38,416 nt of DNA from Gammaproteobacteria bacterium. Its GTDB lineage: Bacteria > Pseudomonadota > Gammaproteobacteria > Acidiferrobacterales > Acidiferrobacteraceae. The stretch is from positions 1-38,416 of the forward strand of contig JAPTWT010000284.1 in the NCBI GenBank assembly GCA_028064935.1, read 5' to 3'. The notes under the pieces are model-generated. The model searched no databases and was not told the origin of the DNA. It was given only the letters and a program-made list of their open reading frames with translations. A program made the translations under genes and the position numbers. Below, piece after piece: positions 18,126 to 33,181 of the stretch; position 1 is the stretch's first letter; every line of letters begins with the position of its first letter.

Positions 18126-19166
18126 ATGGCGTATACATTGCGGGAATTGGCGGACGCGGCTGAGGTCACGTTGCGGGGGCGCGGGGAGATCGAGATCGAC
18201 GCGGTGGCGCCGCTCAATCGCGCGGGTCCCCGAAACGTCGCCTACTGTGCGTCATCGCGCTATCGCGCGCTCATCTCGGAGAGCCGGGCGGGTGCGCTCA
18301 TTCTCCACCCCGAGGACAGCGGCGTGTTTTCGGGGAACGCGCTTTTGTGCGATGATCCGCGGGTCGCCTTCGCGCGTATCGCCCGCCTGCTTCACCCCCC
18401 GGGACCCATTCAGCCCGGCCGCCATCCGAGCGCCGTCATACACGAAAGCGCGAGCGTGGCCGACAGCGCGAGCATAGGACCGCAGGCGGTGATCGAGGCA
18501 TACGCGTGCGTCGGACATCAGGCGCTGATCGGCGCCGGGGCGGTGGTGGGCGAGCGTTGCGTCGTGGGCGCGGGCACGCGTATCGAGGCGCGCGCCGTGA
18601 TTATGCACGACTGCGTGATAGGCGAGCGTTGCGTGATATCACCGGGCGCGGTGATAGGCGGCGAAGGCTTCGGTTATGTCCGTGAGACGGATGGGCGCTG
18701 GCTCAAGGTGCCGCAGCTCGGGCGCGTAGTCATAGGGAACGAGGTGGATGTCGGGGCTAACACCACCATAGACCGTGGCGCGCTCGGAGACACCGTGATC
18801 GCAGACGGCGTGAAGCTCGATAATCTGATCCAGATCGCCCACAACGTGAAGGTGGGCGAGCACACGGCGATGGCCGGTTGTGTCGGCGTCGCCGGGAGCG
18901 CGGTCATCGGAAAGCGCTGCCTCATAGCGGGTGGATCGGGGATCATGGGCCATATCACGGTGGGCGACGACGTCGAGGTGACCGCGATGTCCTTTCTTAA
19001 GGGTTCGGTGAGCGGCCCGGGGCGCTATTCGTCGAGCCTGCCGGCGGCCGATGCCGACGTGTGGGCGCGTAATCTCGGGCGGTTTCGCCATCTGGATGAA
19101 TTGGCACGGCGCCTGCGCCGCGTCGAGCAGACAATAAAGCAGATCCTGTCAGGGGGAAAACATTGA
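18126..19166 (+). CDS. lpxD: UDP-3-O-(3-hydroxyacyl)glucosamine N-acyltransferase
   Basis: Third step of lipid A synthesis: adds the N-linked hydroxyacyl chain from acyl-ACP. The N-terminal uridine-binding domain (residues 1 to about 100, [18 protein letters not shown]) precedes a left-handed beta-helix of hexapeptide repeats. The catalytic His region is [16 protein letters not shown] 18126 is chosen because the protein then has the family N-terminus and length (346); an in-frame extension further upstream reads into bamA. No clear Shine-Dalgarno precedes it. The stop overlaps the TTG start of fabZ. Confidence 0.96.
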   Translation: MAYTLRELADAAEVTLRGRGEIEIDAVAPLNRAGPRNVAYCASSRYRALISESRAGALILHPEDSGVFSGNALLCDDPRVAFARIARLLHPPGPIQPGRHPSAVIHESASVADSASIGPQAVIEAYACVGHQALIGAGAVVGERCVVGAGTRIEARAVIMHDCVIGERCVISPGAVIGGEGFGYVRETDGRWLKVPQLGRVVIGNEVDVGANTTIDRGALGDTVIADGVKLDNLIQIAHNVKVGEHTAMAGCVGVAGSAVIGKRCLIAGGSGIMGHITVGDDVEVTAMSFLKGSVSGPGRYSSSLPAADADVWARNLGRFRHLDELARRLRRVEQTIKQILSGGKH

Positions 19167-19609
19167 ATACGTTGGACATTCAAGAGGTGCTAAAGCACCT
19201 TCCGCATCGCTACCCCTTTCTCTTGGTCGACCGGGTACTAAACTACGTCCCGAATGAGTCGCTGGTGGCGATCAAGAACGTCACGATCAACGAGCCGTTC
19301 TTTCAGGGGCATTTCCCCGAGTATCCCGTCATGCCCGGCGTGTTGGTGATCGAGGCGATGGCGCAGGCGTGCGCCATCCTGTCGTTCAAAACCTTGGGTA
19401 AAATGCCCTCCGACGGCGGCATCTACCTGTTTGTGGGGATCGATAAGGCGCGCTTCAAGCGCCAGGTGGGCCCAGGCGATCAGCTGCGAATGGATGTCAA
19501 GCTTACGCGCAAGATGCAGAGCATATGGCGCTTCGAGGCGACCGCCTCGGTCGACGAGGCGATATGCTCGACCGCCGAGCTCATGTGCACCTACAAGGAG
19601 ATGGCATGA
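19163..19609 (+). CDS. fabZ: 3-hydroxyacyl-[ACP] dehydratase FabZ
   Basis: Dehydrates 3-hydroxyacyl-ACP in fatty acid elongation, competing with lipid A synthesis for the same hydroxyacyl-ACP. Its place between lpxD and lpxA is conserved. Hotdog fold; active site His50 in [15 protein letters not shown] and Glu64 in VIEAMAQ; N-terminal [11 protein letters not shown]. The 148 residues are typical. The start is TTG 19163, with AGGGGG 7 nt upstream, overlapping the lpxD stop as TTGA. The end overlaps lpxA as ATGA. Confidence 0.97.
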   Translation: MNTLDIQEVLKHLPHRYPFLLVDRVLNYVPNESLVAIKNVTINEPFFQGHFPEYPVMPGVLVIEAMAQACAILSFKTLGKMPSDGGIYLFVGIDKARFKRQVGPGDQLRMDVKLTRKMQSIWRFEATASVDEAICSTAELMCTYKEMA

Positions 19610-20376
19610 TTCACCCCCAGGCTGTCGTCGATCCGCGAGCGGAGATCGACGCGGACGTGGATATCGGGCCGTTTACCGTCATAGGGCCTGAGGTGGTGAT
19701 CGGAGCGGGGACATGGATTGGGCCGCACGCCGTGATCCAGGGGCCGACCCGGATAGGAAGGAACAACAAGGTCTTTCAGTTCGCGTCGCTAGGCGAGGTG
19801 CCGCAGGATTTGAAGTTCGGCGGCGAGCGCACGGTGCTCGAAATCGGCCACCGTAACGTGTTTCGGGAATACTGTACGGTCCATCGTGGTACCGCCGGCG
19901 GTGGTGGGGTGACGCGCATTGGCAACGATAACCTGTTTATGGCCTATGTGCACATCGCCCATGATTGCCATATCGCCGATCATACGGTGTTCGCCAATTG
20001 CGCCAGTCTCGCGGGGCACGTGGAAATCGGCAACTATGCGGTTCTGGGCGGCTTTACCGGCATCCATCAGTTTTGCCGGGTCGGGGACCACTGCATGACG
20101 GGTGCCGCCACGGTGGCCGTGCAGGACATCCCGCCGTATGTGCTGGCCGCGGGCAATGGCGCGCAACCCTACGGGATCAATGTGACCGGTTTGCGCAGGA
20201 GGGGGTTTTCGACAGAGGCCATCCATATGCTAAAGCGCGCCTACAAGATTCTCTACAAGTCGGGCCTGAGACTTGAGGAGGCGATCACCAAAATCGAGGA
20301 ATTGGTGCCCGAACACCCGGAACTCGATGTTCTGGCGCGCTTTCTCAAGGTCGAGGGCCGGGGCATCATCCGCTAA
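19606..20376 (+). CDS. lpxA: UDP-N-acetylglucosamine O-acyltransferase
   Basis: First step of lipid A synthesis: transfers a 3-hydroxyacyl chain to the 3-OH of UDP-GlcNAc. The left-handed beta-helix hexapeptides begin at once ([20 protein letters not shown]), and the catalytic His is residue 119 in [12 protein letters not shown]. The C-terminal helical domain starts near [10 protein letters not shown]. The 256 residues are family-like. ATG 19606 overlaps the fabZ stop by 4 nt; the longer upstream frame is an artefact of fabZ. The stop TAA shares one base with the lpxB ATG. Confidence 0.97.
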   Translation: MIHPQAVVDPRAEIDADVDIGPFTVIGPEVVIGAGTWIGPHAVIQGPTRIGRNNKVFQFASLGEVPQDLKFGGERTVLEIGHRNVFREYCTVHRGTAGGGGVTRIGNDNLFMAYVHIAHDCHIADHTVFANCASLAGHVEIGNYAVLGGFTGIHQFCRVGDHCMTGAATVAVQDIPPYVLAAGNGAQPYGINVTGLRRRGFSTEAIHMLKRAYKILYKSGLRLEEAITKIEELVPEHPELDVLARFLKVEGRGIIR

Positions 20377-21548
20377 TGGCCCTGCGCGTGGGTATCGTGG
20401 CCGGCGAGGTGTCGGGTGACATGCTTGGCGCGGCGCTCATGAAGGCCATGAAGGCGGTCACGCCCTGTGCGTTCGAGGGGATCTGCGGGCCGGCGATGGT
20501 CGCCGAGGGCGGTTTGAGCCAGTTTCCCATGGAGGCCCTGTCGGTCATGGGGATCTCCGAGGTGGCCGGACGCCTGCGTGATCTCCTGCGCATTCGCCGC
20601 GATCTCATCGCCTATTTCCGCAAGACCCGCCCGGACGTCGTGATCGGCATCGATGCCCCGGACTTTACGCTCGCGCTCGAGCGCGCGCTGCGGCGCGACG
20701 GGATTCGAACGGTGCATTATGTCAGTCCCACGGTATGGGCATGGCGCCGCTATCGCGTGCGCACGGTGGCGGCGAGCGCCGACCGGCTGTTGGCCCTGTT
20801 TCCCTTCGAGCCTCAGTACTACACCGGGCACGCCGACGCCGTATTCGTCGGCCACCCGCTGGCCGACGCCATAGAGGCGCAGCCATCCCCCGACAAGGCG
20901 CGGGCCGAATTGCGCCTGGACGGGAGGGGGCCTGTGATCGCTTTGCTGCCCGGGAGCCGGGTAACCGAATTACGCGCCCATGCCGGGCTTTTCGTGAAGA
21001 CCGCCCAGCGCTTGGCCCTACGTTATCCGGACGGCCGATTCGTCGCGCCGTTTGTCAATCGCGAGACGCTCGCAATCTTCGACAAGACCCTGACCGAGCT
21101 CCAGGCCTTCGATCTTCCGATCACGCGCCTTCACGGGCATGCGCGGCAGGCGATGGCCGCCGCCGACGTGGTTCTTTTGGCCTCGGGGACGGCAGCGTTG
21201 GAGGCCGCCTTGGTCGGACGACCCATGGTCGTGGTCTACCGGCTCTCGCCCATCACCTACGGGCTTGCGCGCCTGCTGGCACGGGCCCCTTATGTGTCGT
21301 TGCCAAACCTGTTGCTCGGGCGCGGCGTGGTCCCGGAGTTGCTGCAGGATGCGGCCACGGCCGACGGCCTGGTGCGTGCCGCCGAGGATCTCCTGGAGAA
21401 TCCCGGACGTCGGGCGGAGATGACCGCGGCGTTCGTCGAGCTGCGCGCGCACCTTGGGTGTGGCGCGAGTGATCGCGCGGCAGCGGCGGTCCTGGAGTTG
21501 GTCGGCGCGCGCGGCACGCCGCCTGGGGTCATGTCATGCGCATCGTAG
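20376..21548 (+). CDS. lpxB: Lipid-A-disaccharide synthase
   Basis: Inverting glycosyltransferase (GT19) that joins UDP-diacylglucosamine and lipid X into the lipid A disaccharide at the inner membrane face. Motifs: [17 protein letters not shown] near the N-terminus, [63 protein letters not shown] and MVVVYRLSP. The 390 residues are normal. Starts on the last base of lpxA and overlaps rnhB by 13 nt (21536-21548). Confidence 0.97.
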   Translation: MALRVGIVAGEVSGDMLGAALMKAMKAVTPCAFEGICGPAMVAEGGLSQFPMEALSVMGISEVAGRLRDLLRIRRDLIAYFRKTRPDVVIGIDAPDFTLALERALRRDGIRTVHYVSPTVWAWRRYRVRTVAASADRLLALFPFEPQYYTGHADAVFVGHPLADAIEAQPSPDKARAELRLDGRGPVIALLPGSRVTELRAHAGLFVKTAQRLALRYPDGRFVAPFVNRETLAIFDKTLTELQAFDLPITRLHGHARQAMAAADVVLLASGTAALEAALVGRPMVVVYRLSPITYGLARLLARAPYVSLPNLLLGRGVVPELLQDAATADGLVRAAEDLLENPGRRAEMTAAFVELRAHLGCGASDRAAAAVLELVGARGTPPGVMSCAS

Positions 21549-22105
21549 CTGGCATCGACGAGGTCGGCGTGGGCCCGCTCGCGGGACCCGTGGTGGCGGC
21601 GGCCGTGGTGCTGGGGCCGCGCCACGGACTTATGGGTCTCAAGGATTCCAAGCGGTTGACGGAACGCGCGCGCGAGCGCCTGGCAGGCGAGATCCGGGCG
21701 CGTGCGCAGGCCTGGGCGCTCGGCCAGGCCTGCGCCGCCGAGGTGGATCGCCTGAACGTTCTGCAGGCGGCGTGGCTTGCCATGCGCCGCGCCGTGGACA
21801 ATCTCGCGCTCACCCTTGATCTGGCGTTGGTGGATGGTGTGCATGTACCGGTGTTGCCGTGCCCAGCACGCGCCATCGTGCGCGGGGACGCGCGCGTGCC
21901 GGCGATCTCCGCGGCGTCGATCGTGGCCAAGGTCGCGCGCGATGCCGAGATGCGTGACTGGGACGCCATCTACCCCGAATACGGCTTCGCTACGCACAAG
22001 GGCTATGGCACCGCCCGTCATCTGGAGGCATTGGCGCGTCTTGGTTCGTGCCCTTTGCATCGCATGAGTTTCGCGCCCGTGCGTGACGCACGCCGCGGGT
22101 CCTAA
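21536..22105 (+). CDS. rnhB: Ribonuclease HII with altered GRG motif
   Basis: Cuts at ribonucleotides embedded in DNA, starting ribonucleotide excision repair. The 189 residues match the family. The catalytic acids are intact: D8 and E9 (AGIDEVG), D100 (LVDG) and D118 ([18 protein letters not shown]); HKGYGT is also present. In place of the family's Gly-Arg-Gly after the DE pair the sequence reads G11-V12-G13 (codon GTG). In characterised enzymes this motif contacts the 2'-OH at the junction, so specificity may be altered. ATG 21536 lies inside the lpxB end. dnaE follows 12 nt downstream. Confidence 0.95.
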   Translation: MRIVAGIDEVGVGPLAGPVVAAAVVLGPRHGLMGLKDSKRLTERARERLAGEIRARAQAWALGQACAAEVDRLNVLQAAWLAMRRAVDNLALTLDLALVDGVHVPVLPCPARAIVRGDARVPAISAASIVAKVARDAEMRDWDAIYPEYGFATHKGYGTARHLEALARLGSCPLHRMSFAPVRDARRGS

Positions 22106-22117
22106 AGGGGGTCGGGC

Positions 22118-25100
22118 ATGACGGGCTTCGTCCATCTGCGCGTCCATTCGGAGTATTCCCTTGCCGATGGTCTGCTGCGCCTCGACGAACTGGTCGGGGC
22201 CTGCCATGACCAAGGCATGCCGGCGGTGGCGCTGACCGATCTTGCCAACCTGTTTGGCATGGTGAAGTTCTACAACAAGGCGGTGGCGGCGGGGATCAAG
22301 CCCATCCTGGGGGCGGACGTGTTTGTGCGCAGCGATGACCCGCAACGACCCTATCGCGCCGCGCTGCTCTGCCAGAACCTCAACGGTTATCGCAACCTGA
22401 GCCGGCTTTTGACGCGCGCCTACAGTGAAGGCCAAAGCAGTGGCCGCGCCTGTCTCGAGAAGGCGTGGCTCGAGGGGAATAGCGATGGCCTCATCGCCTT
22501 GTCGGGGGGGCAGGACGGGGATGTCGGGCAGTTTTTGATCGGCAACCACAAGGACAAGGCGGATGCGGCGGCGCGTGTCTGGATGGCGCTGTTTCCGGGT
22601 CGGTTTTATGTCGAAGTGCAGCGCAATGGCAGGCCTTGGCAGGAGGAATACAATGCGCGCGCCGTGGGGCTTGCCCGTCACCTGAAGATTCCGCTGGTGG
22701 CGACCCACGACGTGCGCTTCCTGGCGCCCGAGGACTTCGAGGCCCACGAGATCCGCGTGTGCATCCACGAGGGCCGCACGCTCGCCGACCCCAGGCGTCC
22801 ACGCCACTACACAGATCGCCAGTATCTGACGAGCCCGGCGGACATGGCGACGCTGTTCGCCGATCTCCCCGAGGCCCTTGCCAATACCGTCGAGATTGCC
22901 CGGCGGTGCACGGTGGCGCTGCGTTTTGGGGATTATTATCTTCCACGGTTCCCAGTCCCCGAAGGGGCCTCGGTCGATAACGTCCTGCGCGCCGATGCGC
23001 TTGCGGGGCTGGCGCGGCGCATGGCGCGGTTCTCACCCGAGGCACGCGCCGCCCACGACGGACCGTACCGCGAACGCCTGGACCATGAGTTGTCCGTCAT
23101 CGTCAAGATGGGGTTCTCCGGGTACTTCCTGATCGTCGCCGACTTCATCACCTGGGCGCGGCACAATGGGGTGCCGGTGGGGCCGGGGCGTGGTTCGGGC
23201 GCCGGGTCGCTGGTCGCTTATGCCCTCGGCATCACCGAGCTCGATCCGATCGAATACGATCTACTATTCGAGCGCTTTTTGAATCCGGAACGCGTGTCTT
23301 TGCCCGATTTCGATGTCGACTTCTGCATGGACGGGCGCGACCGGGTCATAGAGTATGTCACCGAGCGCTACGGCTCCGACAAGGTTTCGCAGATCATCAC
23401 CTTCGGCACCATGGCCGCCAAGGCCGTGGTGCGCGATGTCGGCCGGGTTCTGGACCATCCCTACGGTTTCGTCGACAAGCTCGCCAAGCTCATTCCGCAC
23501 GATCTGGGCATTACGCTCGACGAAGCGATCGCCCAGGAGGCGGCGCTGAAGGAGCGCTACGAACAGGAGGAGGACGTGCGCGCGCTGCTTGATGCCGCGC
23601 GCAAGCTCGAGGGGCTGTCGCGCAATGCCGGCAAGCATGCCGGTGGCGTGGTGATCGCACCAAGCGCATTGACCGACTTCATGCCGCTTTACTGCGAAGC
23701 CGGCAGCAACCAGTTCGTGACGCAGCTTGACAAGGACGATGTCGAGGCCCTGGGGCTCGTGAAGTTCGACTTTCTGGGGTTGCGGACGCTCACCATCATC
23801 GCCAAGGCGGTGGCCATGATAGACCGCCGGCGCGCCCAGGAGGGCCTGGGGCCGCTCGCCATCGAGTCTTTGGCGATTGATGATGCCGAGGCCTTCAGTC
23901 TTTTGAAGCACTGCCGGACGACGGCGCTCTTTCAGCTGGAGTCGCGTGGCATGAAGGATCTCATCTTGCGCCTGCAGCCGGACCGTTTCGAGGATGTCGT
24001 GGCGCTGGTGGCGCTGTTTCGCCCAGGCCCCCTGCAGTCGGGCATGGTCGATGATTTCATCAACCGCAAGCATGGACGCGCGCGCATCGAGTACCCGCAC
24101 GAGGCGCTGGCGCCGATCTTAAAGCCCACCTACGGCGTCATTCTTTACCAGGAACAGGTGATGCAGATCGCCCAGGTATTGGCCGGCTACAGCCTCGGCA
24201 AGGCCGACCTTTTGCGCCGCGCGATGGGCAAGAAGAAGCCCGAGGAGATGGCCAAGCAGCGCGAGGGCTTCGTCGAGGGCGCGCGCGCCCGCGGTTGCGA
24301 CCCACGGCTCGCCACCGCCATCTTCAATCTGATCGAGAAGTTCGCAGGCTACGGGTTCAACCGCTCGCATTCGGCGGCCTATGCGCTCCTGTCCTATCAG
24401 ACCGCGTGGCTGAAGGCGCATCATCCGGCGGAGTTCATGGCCGGCGTGCTGTCGGCGGATATGGACAAGACCGACAAGGTTGTCACCATGATCGCCGAAT
24501 GCCGGGAGATGGGCATCACGGTCCTGCCGCCCGATATCAACCGTTGTGATTACGAGTTCGTGCCTATCGACGACCATACGATTCTCTACGGCCTGGGGGC
24601 CATCAAGGGTCTTGGGGAAGGCGCGATCGAGGCGGTGTTGACCGCGCGCGGCACCACGCCGTTTGCGGATCTCTTCGATCTGTGCCGGAGGGTCGTGGAC
24701 CGGCGGGTCAACCGCCGCGCTTATGAGTGTCTGATCGCGGCCGGCGCCTGCGATGCCCTGGGACCGCACAGGGCCGCCATGATGGCGTCCCTGGATGTCG
24801 CTTTAAGCACCGCCGAGCAGCATGGGCGTGATGCCGCGGTGGGTCAGGACGATTTATTTGGCGATGCGATGGCATTCAAGCCGGATTTTGTGGCTGTCGA
24901 GCCGTGGGCCATGGAAAAGCGGCTGGAGGCCGAAAAGGATACCCTCGGACTTTATCTGACCGGGCATCCCATAGATCGATACGCCGCGGAGCTAAAGCGC
25001 ATCACGAGGACCACCATCGCCGATTTGAGGCCCACCGAGAACGGCTCGGTCATGGTGGGAGGGCTTGTGGTCGCGCTTCGCGTCATCAATACCCGGCGTG

Positions 25101-25558
25101 GCGATCGCATGGCCTTCGTTACCCTGGATGACCGCACCGGACGCATAGATCTTGCGATGTTCGGCGAACTCTACCAGCGTTACCGCGAACGCATCGTCAA
25201 AGATGCGCTCGTCATCGTCAAGGGCGCGGTGAGTACCGATGATTACTCGGGTGGCTTCAAAATGACCGCCGAGGCCATCTATAATATCGACGAGGCGCGC
25301 GCGGCGTTCGCGACCCGTCTTGTCATGGACATCGACTATGGCCGATGTGACGATGGCTTTGTGGATGGCCTGCGCGAGATCCTTACGCCGGCGCGCGCCG
25401 GGAATTGTCCGGTCACCGTGTATTATCACCGTCCGGAGGGCGTGGTCGACGTGGTATTCGGTGAGGATTGGCGGGTGACGCCGAGCGAGGCGATCATGCG
25501 TCAGTTGGAGGTGTTCGTGCCGGAAGGCCATGCGCGACTGATCTATCAGGACGGGTAG
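22118..25558 (+). CDS. dnaE: DNA polymerase III alpha subunit
   Basis: Replicative polymerase catalytic subunit. The PHP domain comes first ([33 protein letters not shown]), of the degenerate proteobacterial type. The palm carries the metal-binding acids D399 and D401 in [13 protein letters not shown] and D551 in [12 protein letters not shown]. Then come the fingers ([20 protein letters not shown]), tandem helix-hairpin-helix and the OB-fold domain ([20 protein letters not shown]). The 1146 residues are close to E. coli's 1160. AAGGGGG lies about 9 nt before the ATG. The lpxB-rnhB-dnaE-accA order is as in E. coli; accA starts 1 nt after the stop. Confidence 0.98.
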   Translation: MTGFVHLRVHSEYSLADGLLRLDELVGACHDQGMPAVALTDLANLFGMVKFYNKAVAAGIKPILGADVFVRSDDPQRPYRAALLCQNLNGYRNLSRLLTRAYSEGQSSGRACLEKAWLEGNSDGLIALSGGQDGDVGQFLIGNHKDKADAAARVWMALFPGRFYVEVQRNGRPWQEEYNARAVGLARHLKIPLVATHDVRFLAPEDFEAHEIRVCIHEGRTLADPRRPRHYTDRQYLTSPADMATLFADLPEALANTVEIARRCTVALRFGDYYLPRFPVPEGASVDNVLRADALAGLARRMARFSPEARAAHDGPYRERLDHELSVIVKMGFSGYFLIVADFITWARHNGVPVGPGRGSGAGSLVAYALGITELDPIEYDLLFERFLNPERVSLPDFDVDFCMDGRDRVIEYVTERYGSDKVSQIITFGTMAAKAVVRDVGRVLDHPYGFVDKLAKLIPHDLGITLDEAIAQEAALKERYEQEEDVRALLDAARKLEGLSRNAGKHAGGVVIAPSALTDFMPLYCEAGSNQFVTQLDKDDVEALGLVKFDFLGLRTLTIIAKAVAMIDRRRAQEGLGPLAIESLAIDDAEAFSLLKHCRTTALFQLESRGMKDLILRLQPDRFEDVVALVALFRPGPLQSGMVDDFINRKHGRARIEYPHEALAPILKPTYGVILYQEQVMQIAQVLAGYSLGKADLLRRAMGKKKPEEMAKQREGFVEGARARGCDPRLATAIFNLIEKFAGYGFNRSHSAAYALLSYQTAWLKAHHPAEFMAGVLSADMDKTDKVVTMIAECREMGITVLPPDINRCDYEFVPIDDHTILYGLGAIKGLGEGAIEAVLTARGTTPFADLFDLCRRVVDRRVNRRAYECLIAAGACDALGPHRAAMMASLDVALSTAEQHGRDAAVGQDDLFGDAMAFKPDFVAVEPWAMEKRLEAEKDTLGLYLTGHPIDRYAAELKRITRTTIADLRPTENGSVMVGGLVVALRVINTRRGDRMAFVTLDDRTGRIDLAMFGELYQRYRERIVKDALVIVKGAVSTDDYSGGFKMTAEAIYNIDEARAAFATRLVMDIDYGRCDDGFVDGLREILTPARAGNCPVTVYYHRPEGVVDVVFGEDWRVTPSEAIMRQLEVFVPEGHARLIYQDG

Positions 25559-25559
25559 A

Positions 25560-26519
25560 ATGAATCAAAATTACCTCGATTTCGAACAGTCGATCGCCGA
25601 TCTCGAGGCCAAGATCGACGCCCTGCGATTCCTGGATTCGAGTTCGGGCGTCAATATCAACGAGGAGATCGCGCGCCTGCGGGCCAAGAGCCATCGCCTG
25701 ACGCAGTCGATCTTCGCGTCGCTCACCGCCTGGCAGGTCTCGCAGCTCGCGCGCCACCCGCAACGCCCCTATGTCCTGGATTATGTGGGGCGGGTCTTTC
25801 AGGACTTCGAGGAGCTGCACGGCGACAGGCTGTATTCCGATGACCCGGCGATCGTGGCCGGAGTGGCCCGTCTCGAGGGCGTGCCCGTGGCGGTCATAGG
25901 CCATCAAAAGGGTCGTGACACCCGCGAGAAGGTGCGGCGCAATTTCGGGATGCCACGGCCCGAAGGCTACCGCAAGGCCTTGCGCATCATGCGTCTGGCG
26001 GAGCGCTTTGGCATGCCGCTTATCACCCTGATCGATACGATGGGTGCCTATCCCGGGGTCGGTGCCGAGGAGCGCGGGCAAAGCGAGGCGATCGCCCGCA
26101 ACCTGTTTGTGATGGCGACCTTGAAGACGCCGATCGTGAGTGCCGTGATCGGCGAGGGAGGTTCGGGCGGCGCGCTCGCGATCGGGGTCTGCGATCACAT
26201 GCTGATGCTTCAGTATGCCACCTATTCCGTGATAAGCCCGGAAGGCTGTGCCTCGATACTCTGGAAGAGCGCCGACAAGGCGGCACTCGCGGCCGAGGCG
26301 CTGGGGATCACGGCCGAGAGCCTAAAGCGCCTGGGGCTCATCGACGAGGTCGTGGCCGAGCCGCTTGGTGGGGCGCATCGCGACTACGAGGCCGCGGCCA
26401 ACGGCCTGAAAGAGGCCTTGCACCGCGCGATATCCGACCTCGTTGCGCTGCCGACCGACGATCTGCTCACGCGCCGGCAGCTTCGGCTGCGCCAGTACGG
26501 ACAATTTGAAGAACGTTAG
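25560..26519 (+). CDS. accA: Acetyl-CoA carboxylase carboxyltransferase subunit alpha
   Basis: With AccD, transfers the carboxyl group from biotin to acetyl-CoA to give malonyl-CoA, the entry to fatty acid synthesis. The N-terminal helical region [20 protein letters not shown] is followed by the crotonase-like core with [53 protein letters not shown] and [13 protein letters not shown]. The 319 residues equal the E. coli size. It starts 1 nt after the dnaE stop, so it is presumably coupled to it. The 3' end overlaps the proposed TTG start of tilS by 14 nt. Confidence 0.97.
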   Translation: MNQNYLDFEQSIADLEAKIDALRFLDSSSGVNINEEIARLRAKSHRLTQSIFASLTAWQVSQLARHPQRPYVLDYVGRVFQDFEELHGDRLYSDDPAIVAGVARLEGVPVAVIGHQKGRDTREKVRRNFGMPRPEGYRKALRIMRLAERFGMPLITLIDTMGAYPGVGAEERGQSEAIARNLFVMATLKTPIVSAVIGEGGSGGALAIGVCDHMLMLQYATYSVISPEGCASILWKSADKAALAAEALGITAESLKRLGLIDEVVAEPLGGAHRDYEAAANGLKEALHRAISDLVALPTDDLLTRRQLRLRQYGQFEER

Positions 26520-27834
26520 ATTTTGTGGCCCATACCTGTCCCGGGCCCTTGCCGGACTCGGGGTGAAGGCGTCCGACGATATCGTGGTGGCGGTAAGTGG
26601 TGGCGGCGATTCCCTGGCGCTTCTGCATGCCATGAGCGGTCTTGGTTGGCACTCGGTGCGCGCCATCCATGTCGATCATGGCCTCCAGAGACAGGCGGGT
26701 GCGTGGGGCGCGCGGGTGCGGGCGGCGGCGACGGCGATGGGTGTGCCCTGCGAGGTGGTGCGCGCGACCGTGACGCGGACGGGCGAGGGGCCGGAGGCCG
26801 ATGCGCGCGCCGCCCGCTATCAGGTGTTGTCCGCATGCATGCGCCCCGGGGAGGTCCTGGTGACCGCGCATCATGCCGACGATCAGGCCGAGACCGTGCT
26901 TTTGCGGCTGCTGCGCGGGGCGGGGCTCGCCGGGCTTTCCGCCATGGCCGGGATACGCGCGTTCGGCCCGGGACGGCTGGCGCGACCGCTGCTCGCGGTG
27001 CCCAAGGCGGCGCTGGCGGCCTATGCCGCCGAGCACGCCCTGGCCTTCGTCCATGACCCCAGCAACGACGATACGCGTTATGCGCGTAATTATGTCCGTC
27101 ACGCCCTGGTGCCGGTGATCACCGCGCGCTGGCCGCGAGCCGTCGAGTCCATAAACCGCGCCGCCCGCCATGCGCGTTCGGCCGAGGAGCTGCTTTGCGC
27201 CTATGTGGCGCAGGATGTGGCGGCCTGTTCGGCCCCCGACGGGGCGTTGCGTCTGCCCGTGTTGCTCGCGCTCGCGCCCGGCATCCAGGGCCCGGTCCTG
27301 CGTGCATGGCTCAGCGGGCAAGGGGGGCCGCCTATGAGCGAGGCCAAGGGGGCGGAGGTGCTGGCGGCGTTGGCCATGGTTCCCCGGAGTCGCCGACAAG
27401 TGTTACGCTTTGGGCGGGCCGGGGCGCTGCGGCGTTACCGTGAGCGGGCGGTCTGGACCCCGGGGGATTACGAAAGCGCCGAGCCCGCCTTGCCCCAGGC
27501 ATGGGCCCCGCCTTTTCAGGATCTCGGCTTGAGCGACGGGCGGCGGCTGCGGGCGGTACCAGTCTTGGGTCAGGGAGTGGCGGCCTCGCGCATCGCTGAC
27601 CGTCCGCTCGTGGTGGCAACCCGGACCTTCGGGCAGAGGGTGCTCGTGCCCGGCCGGGGTCACCGGGCGGTGAAAAAGCTCCTGCAGGAGATGGGTATCG
27701 CCCCGTGGGAGCGTTCGCGTGCGGTCTTGATCTATGCAGACGAGGCATTGATCGCGGTGGCCGGGCATTGGGTGTGCGCGCCTTTCAGGGCGGGGCCTGG
27801 CGAACCGGGTTTTGTCTTTCATATCGAGTCGTGA
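26506..27834 (+). CDS. tilS: tRNA(Ile)-lysidine synthase
   Basis: Converts C34 of the CAU-anticodon tRNA-Ile to lysidine, so that AUA is read as isoleucine. The PP-loop motif SGGGDS is at residues 31-36 counted from the start given. The tRNA-binding [16 protein letters not shown] and the substrate-binding [16 protein letters not shown] segments are clear, and a C-terminal TilS domain follows ([20 protein letters not shown]). The start is uncertain: there is no ATG near, TTG 26506 ([19 protein letters not shown]) gives 442 residues, and GTG 26563 would give a shorter protein still containing the PP-loop. It ends 91 nt before pyrG. Confidence 0.93.
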   Translation: MKNVRFCGPYLSRALAGLGVKASDDIVVAVSGGGDSLALLHAMSGLGWHSVRAIHVDHGLQRQAGAWGARVRAAATAMGVPCEVVRATVTRTGEGPEADARAARYQVLSACMRPGEVLVTAHHADDQAETVLLRLLRGAGLAGLSAMAGIRAFGPGRLARPLLAVPKAALAAYAAEHALAFVHDPSNDDTRYARNYVRHALVPVITARWPRAVESINRAARHARSAEELLCAYVAQDVAACSAPDGALRLPVLLALAPGIQGPVLRAWLSGQGGPPMSEAKGAEVLAALAMVPRSRRQVLRFGRAGALRRYRERAVWTPGDYESAEPALPQAWAPPFQDLGLSDGRRLRAVPVLGQGVAASRIADRPLVVATRTFGQRVLVPGRGHRAVKKLLQEMGIAPWERSRAVLIYADEALIAVAGHWVCAPFRAGPGEPGFVFHIES

Positions 27835-27874
27835 CAGGCCGATCGAGGAGGTTATGCGAAGTGGAACCAACTGA

Positions 27875-31735
<3,861 letters not shown>

Positions 31736-31750
31736 GCTTATGGGCCTAAT

Positions 31751-32095
31751 ATGGTGGCTATGAGGAAATGGATAGGCCCGCTCGCGGTGGTTCTGTTCGC
31801 GTTGACCCAGTATGCCCTATGGTTTGGGCAGGGTGGTGTAATCGCGCTCATGCACCGCGAGCGCCATATCCATGCGCTGGCGCACGCTAATGCCACGCTC
31901 TTGAAGACCGACGAGCAACTGGCCGCCGAGGTGAAGAGCCTGAGGCATGGGCGCGCGGCCATCGAGGCCCAGGCGCGATCGGGATTGGGAATGGTGAAGA
32001 AGGGTGAGACCTTCTATGAGATCGTTCCGGGTAGCCCCCCGGCTACGCAGACCGCGCGCGTGTTTCGCAATCAGCAGCTTGCGGCCAGGGGGTAG
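31751..32095 (+). CDS. ftsB: Cell division protein FtsB
   Basis: Small bitopic protein that with FtsL and FtsQ forms the divisome subcomplex activating septal peptidoglycan synthesis. One N-terminal membrane helix (WIGPLAVVLFALTQYALWFG) is followed by a coiled coil (about residues 33-75) and a short C-terminal region with RSGLGMVKKGETFYEIV, the FtsB hallmark. The length is 114 from ATG 31751 or 111 from ATG 31760 (MRKWIGPLAV), which looks more like the family start. The position after eno is conserved, but ispD and ispF do not follow. The 3' end overlaps convergent ygfZ by 25 nt. Confidence 0.93.
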   Translation: MVAMRKWIGPLAVVLFALTQYALWFGQGGVIALMHRERHIHALAHANATLLKTDEQLAAEVKSLRHGRAAIEAQARSGLGMVKKGETFYEIVPGSPPATQTARVFRNQQLAARG

Positions 32096-33099
32096 GGCAG
32101 GTCGCGGAAGGTAAGCGGTCTGTCCTGCCAGAGGACCGCGCCGGCATCATGACTGCTGATCTGGACGACTGCCAGCAGGTCGATGGCGCCATCGGGCCCG
32201 ATCTGGGCGTCGACCACGGTACCGGCGGGTTGCCCCGGGAGATTGGAGGCCTGCAGGGTGGCGCCGGGTGGCGGCATGGGTGTACCCGCCGGCAGCGACG
32301 CCCGATACATGCGCTGTTTCAAGCGTCCCAGGTAATGGGTGCGCGCCACGATCTCCTGTCCCGGATAACACCCCTTGCGAAAGTTGATCCCCCCCAGAAG
32401 GTCGAGGTTTGTCATTTGCGGCACGAAGGCCTCGGAGGTCTCCGGACCTATGGTGGGAAGGCCCGCCTGGATGTCAAGCCAGGCCCAGGCGCGCGCGCCG
32501 ACACGTGTGACCTCGGGCAGGCGCGGTGGCAGCACGCGCAGCGCCGATTCCGGCCCCAGGAGCAGGTAGCGGGATGCGTGTCCCGGGATCGCCACGACGG
32601 TGATGTCGCCGCTCGTCGCGGCCTCGGGCACGGTCGGGGCCGGGAGTCCGGCGGCCGCCAGTGCCTGGGGCGCATGCGGGCCGGAGAGACCGACGAGGGC
32701 CCAATCGGCAGCGGCCGTGAGCTTGACCTGGGCGCGCAGGATATACATCGTCAGGCGCTTTTGGACGGCCGCCTGGAGGGTCGCGGGCAATAGCAGAAGG
32801 AATGCATCCTGATGGGGCACGACCCGAAACAGCGTGATCATGCGTCCCTGGGCCGTGCAGTAGGCGGCCAGCTGGCTCGTGGCGCCGAGGCTCAGGATGT
32901 CGTTGCTGAACTGTCCATGCAGGAAGGCGGCGGCGTCGGGCCCGGCGGCGCGCAGGATCGCCATGTGGGTGAGCGCGCTCCAGACCGTACCGTGCGCGGC
33001 GGCCAGGACCTCGGCGCGGCGATCGCCATAGTCGGTGACGGCGCCGTCCTCCAGGAGGCCGCCGGCCTCGATCAATTCCGCCTTCCATTCCCTCTGCAT
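32071..33099 (-). CDS. ygfZ: Folate-binding YgfZ-type iron-sulfur maintenance protein
   Basis: GcvT-like protein that in E. coli, with tetrahydrofolate, supports assembly or repair of certain Fe-S enzymes. The family signature KGCYPGQE is at residues 242-249, with conserved Cys244, in GGINFRKGCYPGQEIVAR. Upstream, FLHGQFSNDI and RAWAWLDIQAGLP fit the GcvT-like folate domain. The start is chosen at the ATG ending at 33099 (MQREWKAELIEAGG) because AGGGGGC precedes it at proper distance; the longer open frame upstream has no homology-like content. The protein has 342 residues. It is divergent from the sdh operon, whose SdhB subunit carries three Fe-S clusters, and converges on ftsB. Confidence 0.93.
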   Translation of the reverse strand: MQREWKAELIEAGGLLEDGAVTDYGDRRAEVLAAAHGTVWSALTHMAILRAAGPDAAAFLHGQFSNDILSLGATSQLAAYCTAQGRMITLFRVVPHQDAFLLLLPATLQAAVQKRLTMYILRAQVKLTAAADWALVGLSGPHAPQALAAAGLPAPTVPEAATSGDITVVAIPGHASRYLLLGPESALRVLPPRLPEVTRVGARAWAWLDIQAGLPTIGPETSEAFVPQMTNLDLLGGINFRKGCYPGQEIVARTHYLGRLKQRMYRASLPAGTPMPPPGATLQASNLPGQPAGTVVDAQIGPDGAIDLLAVVQISSHDAGAVLWQDRPLTFRDLPYPLAASC

Positions 33100-33116
33100 G
33101 ACTCGCCCCCTATAAT
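33088..33116 (+). promoter_or_regulatory. Candidate promoter of the sdh operon
   Basis: A perfect TATAAT lies at 33111-33116. The hexamer 17 nt upstream (TTCCCT, 33088-33093) matches the -35 consensus at only three positions. Transcription would start near 33123, leaving a leader of about 59 nt before sdhC. The elements lie across the start of ygfZ on the other strand, so the divergent genes share this short control region. Confidence 0.45.
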
Positions 33117-33181
33117 GCCTGACATGCGCCCGCCGCGTTACGATCATATCAAAAACCGCCGCCACGGCTAGGGGAGGTCGG

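Noticed and set aside
21290..22807. Open frame of 505 codons on the minus strand across lpxB, rnhB and dnaE
   Set aside because: It spans three genes with clear function on the other strand, and its sequence is low in recognisable structure.
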